A DNA stretch of 64,000 nt from Asterias amurensis (taxonomy: Eukaryota > Echinodermata > Asteroidea > Forcipulatida > Asteriidae): positions 23,686,476 to 23,750,475 of the forward strand of contig NC_092656.1 in the NCBI RefSeq assembly GCF_032118995.1, read 5' to 3'. Every line of letters begins with the position of its first letter. The stretch's first letter is position 1. Below the pieces are notes generated by a model. That model ran no database searches and was not told where the DNA came from. It saw only the letters and a list, made by a program, of their open reading frames with translations. The position numbers and the translations under genes were made by a program. Below, piece by piece: positions 61,101 through 64,000 of this stretch.

Positions 61101-64000
61101 AGGGTTAGGGTTAGGGTTAGGGTTAGGGTTAGGGTTAGGGTTAGGGTTAGGGTTAGGGTTAGGGTTAGGGTTAGGGTTAGGGTTAGGGTTAGGGTTAGGG
61201 TTAGGGTTAGGGTTAGGGTTAGGGTTAGGGTTAGGGTTAGGGTTAGGGTTAGGGTTAGGGTTAGGGTTAGGGTTAGGGTTAGGGTTAGGGTTAGGGTTAG
61301 GGTTAGGGTTAGGGTTAGGGTTAGGGTTAGGGTTAGGGTTAGGGTTAGGGTTAGGGTTAGGGTTAGGGTTAGGGTTAGGGTTAGGGTTAGGGTTAGGGTT
61401 AGGGTTAGGGTTAGGGTTAGGGTTAGGGTTAGGGTTAGGGTTAGGGTTAGGGTTAGGGTTAGGGTTAGGGTTAGGGTTAGGGTTAGGGTTAGGGTTAGGG
61501 TTAGGGTTAGGGTTAGGGTTAGGGTTAGGGTTAGGGTTAGGGTTAGGGTTAGGGTTAGGGTTAGGGTTAGGGTTAGGGTTAGGGTTAGGGTTAGGGTTAG
61601 GGTTAGGGTTAGGGTTAGGGTTAGGGTTAGGGTTAGGGTTAGGGTTAGGGTTAGGGTTAGGGTTAGGGTTAGGGTTAGGGTTAGGGTTAGGGTTAGGGTT
61701 AGGGTTAGGGTTAGGGTTAGGGTTAGGGTTAGGGTTAGGGTTAGGGTTAGGGTTAGGGTTAGGGTTAGGGTTAGGGTTAGGGTTAGGGTTAGGGTTAGGG
61801 TTAGGGTTAGGGTTAGGGTTAGGGTTAGGGTTAGGGTTAGGGTTAGGGTTAGGGTTAGGGTTAGGGTTAGGGTTAGGGTTAGGGTTAGGGTTAGGGTTAG
61901 GGTTAGGGTTAGGGTTAGGGTTAGGGTTAGGGTTAGGGTTAGGGTTAGGGTTAGGGTTAGGGTTAGGGTTAGGGTTAGGGTTAGGGTTAGGGTTAGGGTT
62001 AGGGTTAGGGTTAGGGTTAGGGTTAGGGTTAGGGTTAGGGTTAGGGTTAGGGTTAGGGTTAGGGTTAGGGTTAGGGTTAGGGTTAGGGTTAGGGTTAGGG
62101 TTAGGGTTAGGGTTAGGGTTAGGGTTAGGGTTAGGGTTAGGGTTAGGGTTAGGGTTAGGGTTAGGGTTAGGGTTAGGGTTAGGGTTAGGGTTAGGGTTAG
62201 GGTTAGGGTTAGGGTTAGGGTTAGGGTTAGGGTTAGGGTTAGGGTTAGGGTTAGGGTTAGGGTTAGGGTTAGGGTTAGGGTTAGGGTTAGGGTTAGGGTT
62301 AGGGTTAGGGTTAGGGTTAGGGTTAGGGTTAGGGTTAGGGTTAGGGTTAGGGTTAGGGTTAGGGTTAGGGTTAGGGTTAGGGTTAGGGTTAGGGTTAGGG
62401 TTAGGGTTAGGGTTAGGGTTAGGGTTAGGGTTAGGGTTAGGGTTAGGGTTAGGGTTAGGGTTAGGGTTAGGGTTAGGGTTAGGGTTAGGGTTAGGGTTAG
62501 GGTTAGGGTTAGGGTTAGGGTTAGGGTTAGGGTTAGGGTTAGGGTTAGGGTTAGGGTTAGGGTTAGGGTTAGGGTTAGGGTTAGGGTTAGGGTTAGGGTT
62601 AGGGTTAGGGTTAGGGTTAGGGTTAGGGTTAGGGTTAGGGTTAGGGTTAGGGTTAGGGTTAGGGTTAGGGTTAGGGTTAGGGTTAGGGTTAGGGTTAGGG
62701 TTAGGGTTAGGGTTAGGGTTAGGGTTAGGGTTAGGGTTAGGGTTAGGGTTAGGGTTAGGGTTAGGGTTAGGGTTAGGGTTAGGGTTAGGGTTAGGGTTAG
62801 GGTTAGGGTTAGGGTTAGGGTTAGGGTTAGGGTTAGGGTTAGGGTTAGGGTTAGGGTTAGGGTTAGGGTTAGGGTTAGGGTTAGGGTTAGGGTTAGGGTT
62901 AGGGTTAGGGTTAGGGTTAGGGTTAGGGTTAGGGTTAGGGTTAGGGTTAGGGTTAGGGTTAGGGTTAGGGTTAGGGTTAGGGTTAGGGTTAGGGTTAGGG
63001 TTAGGGTTAGGGTTAGGGTTAGGGTTAGGGTTAGGGTTAGGGTTAGGGTTAGGGTTAGGGTTAGGGTTAGGGTTAGGGTTAGGGTTAGGGTTAGGGTTAG
63101 GGTTAGGGTTAGGGTTAGGGTTAGGGTTAGGGTTAGGGTTAGGGTTAGGGTTAGGGTTAGGGTTAGGGTTAGGGTTAGGGTTAGGGTTAGGGTTAGGGTT
63201 AGGGTTAGGGTTAGGGTTAGGGTTAGGGTTAGGGTTAGGGTTAGGGTTAGGGTTAGGGTTAGGGTTAGGGTTAGGGTTAGGGTTAGGGTTAGGGTTAGGG
63301 TTAGGGTTAGGGTTAGGGTTAGGGTTAGGGTTAGGGTTAGGGTTAGGGTTAGGGTTAGGGTTAGGGTTAGGGTTAGGGTTAGGGTTAGGGTTAGGGTTAG
63401 GGTTAGGGTTAGGGTTAGGGTTAGGGTTAGGGTTAGGGTTAGGGTTAGGGTTAGGGTTAGGGTTAGGGTTAGGGTTAGGGTTAGGGTTAGGGTTAGGGTT
63501 AGGGTTAGGGTTAGGGTTAGGGTTAGGGTTAGGGTTAGGGTTAGGGTTAGGGTTAGGGTTAGGGTTAGGGTTAGGGTTAGGGTTAGGGTTAGGGTTAGGG
63601 TTAGGGTTAGGGTTAGGGTTAGGGTTAGGGTTAGGGTTAGGGTTAGGGTTAGGGTTAGGGTTAGGGTTAGGGTTAGGGTTAGGGTTAGGGTTAGGGTTAG
63701 GGTTAGGGTTAGGGTTAGGGTTAGGGTTAGGGTTAGGGTTAGGGTTAGGGTTAGGGTTAGGGTTAGGGTTAGGGTTAGGGTTAGGGTTAGGGTTAGGGTT
63801 AGGGTTAGGGTTAGGGTTAGGGTTAGGGTTAGGGTTAGGGTTAGGGTTAGGGTTAGGGTTAGGGTTAGGGTTAGGGTTAGGGTTAGGGTTAGGGTTAGGG
63901 TTAGGGTTAGGGTTAGGGTTAGGGTTAGGGTTAGGGTTAGGGTTAGGGTTAGGGTTAGGGTTAGGGTTAGGGTTAGGGTTAGGGTTAGGGTTAGGGTTAG
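49409..64000 (+). repeat. Telomere, TTAGGG array
   Basis: 14592 bases of TTAGGG running to the window edge with the G-rich strand 5' to 3', as at the right end of a chromosome. Three departures are visible: a TTAGG unit near 51059-51064, a TTTAGGG unit near 52090-52096 and TTAGGAGG at 60071-60078. The Leu-Gly repeat frame across the start of it is an artefact. TTAGGG is the ancestral animal telomere repeat. Confidence 0.99.

Overview
The window is eukaryotic and ends in a chromosome terminus. From base 49409 to the end (14592 bases) it is an almost pure TTAGGG array with the G-rich strand running 5' to 3' toward the right edge, so this is the right arm end of a linear chromosome. The rest is AT-rich, intron-rich metazoan DNA packed with short inverted-repeat elements. 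The telomere motif, the three animal-conserved split genes and the types of dispersed element suggest a deuterostome invertebrate, most likely an echinoderm such as a sea star. That taxonomic call is inference from repeat style and gene content.

Three conserved protein genes can be assembled exon by exon, all with GT-AG introns whose phases match. POLR2M (Gdown1, the RNA polymerase II-associated protein) is on the plus strand at 14838-19244 with 4 exons and 235 residues. A C1orf43 (NICE-3 family) homologue is on the minus strand at 22829-30796 with 6 exons and 346 residues. AK6 (adenylate kinase isoenzyme 6) is on the plus strand at 31880-36952 with 4 exons and 179 residues. C1orf43 and AK6 are divergent, about 1.1 kb apart, and a fold-back element sits between them. 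Two weaker genes are a 104-residue intronless minus-strand reading frame at 45326-45640 and a probable first exon at 12460-12644, minus strand. I could not name either.

Layout: 1-12.4 kb has no recognisable gene, only MITEs and a composite minisatellite (9.3-11.07 kb) interrupted by an inserted element. 12.4-20.1 kb holds the unnamed first exon, a GC-rich stretch, POLR2M and a 45-bp minisatellite just past its stop codon. 20.1-31 kb is mostly the C1orf43 gene, with introns full of TTAA-flanked MITEs and LINE 3' ends. 31-37 kb is the divergent promoter region and AK6, whose first intron carries a 5'-truncated Penelope-like element nested in a MITE. 37-48 kb is repeat-rich, including a pogo-type MITE and a multiply nested insertion at 46.25-47.68 kb. 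48-49.4 kb is subtelomeric and carries two minisatellites; the second (33-bp unit) runs straight into the telomere.

The genes do not form a pathway. POLR2M acts on RNA polymerase II, AK6 is a nuclear nucleotide kinase and ribosome-assembly ATPase, and C1orf43 is a single-pass membrane protein of poorly known role. The most interesting material is structural: the abrupt telomere junction, nested transposons with visible target duplications and an empty-site paralogue, hammerhead-like motifs in Penelope-type sequence, and elements carrying known transcription-factor motifs.
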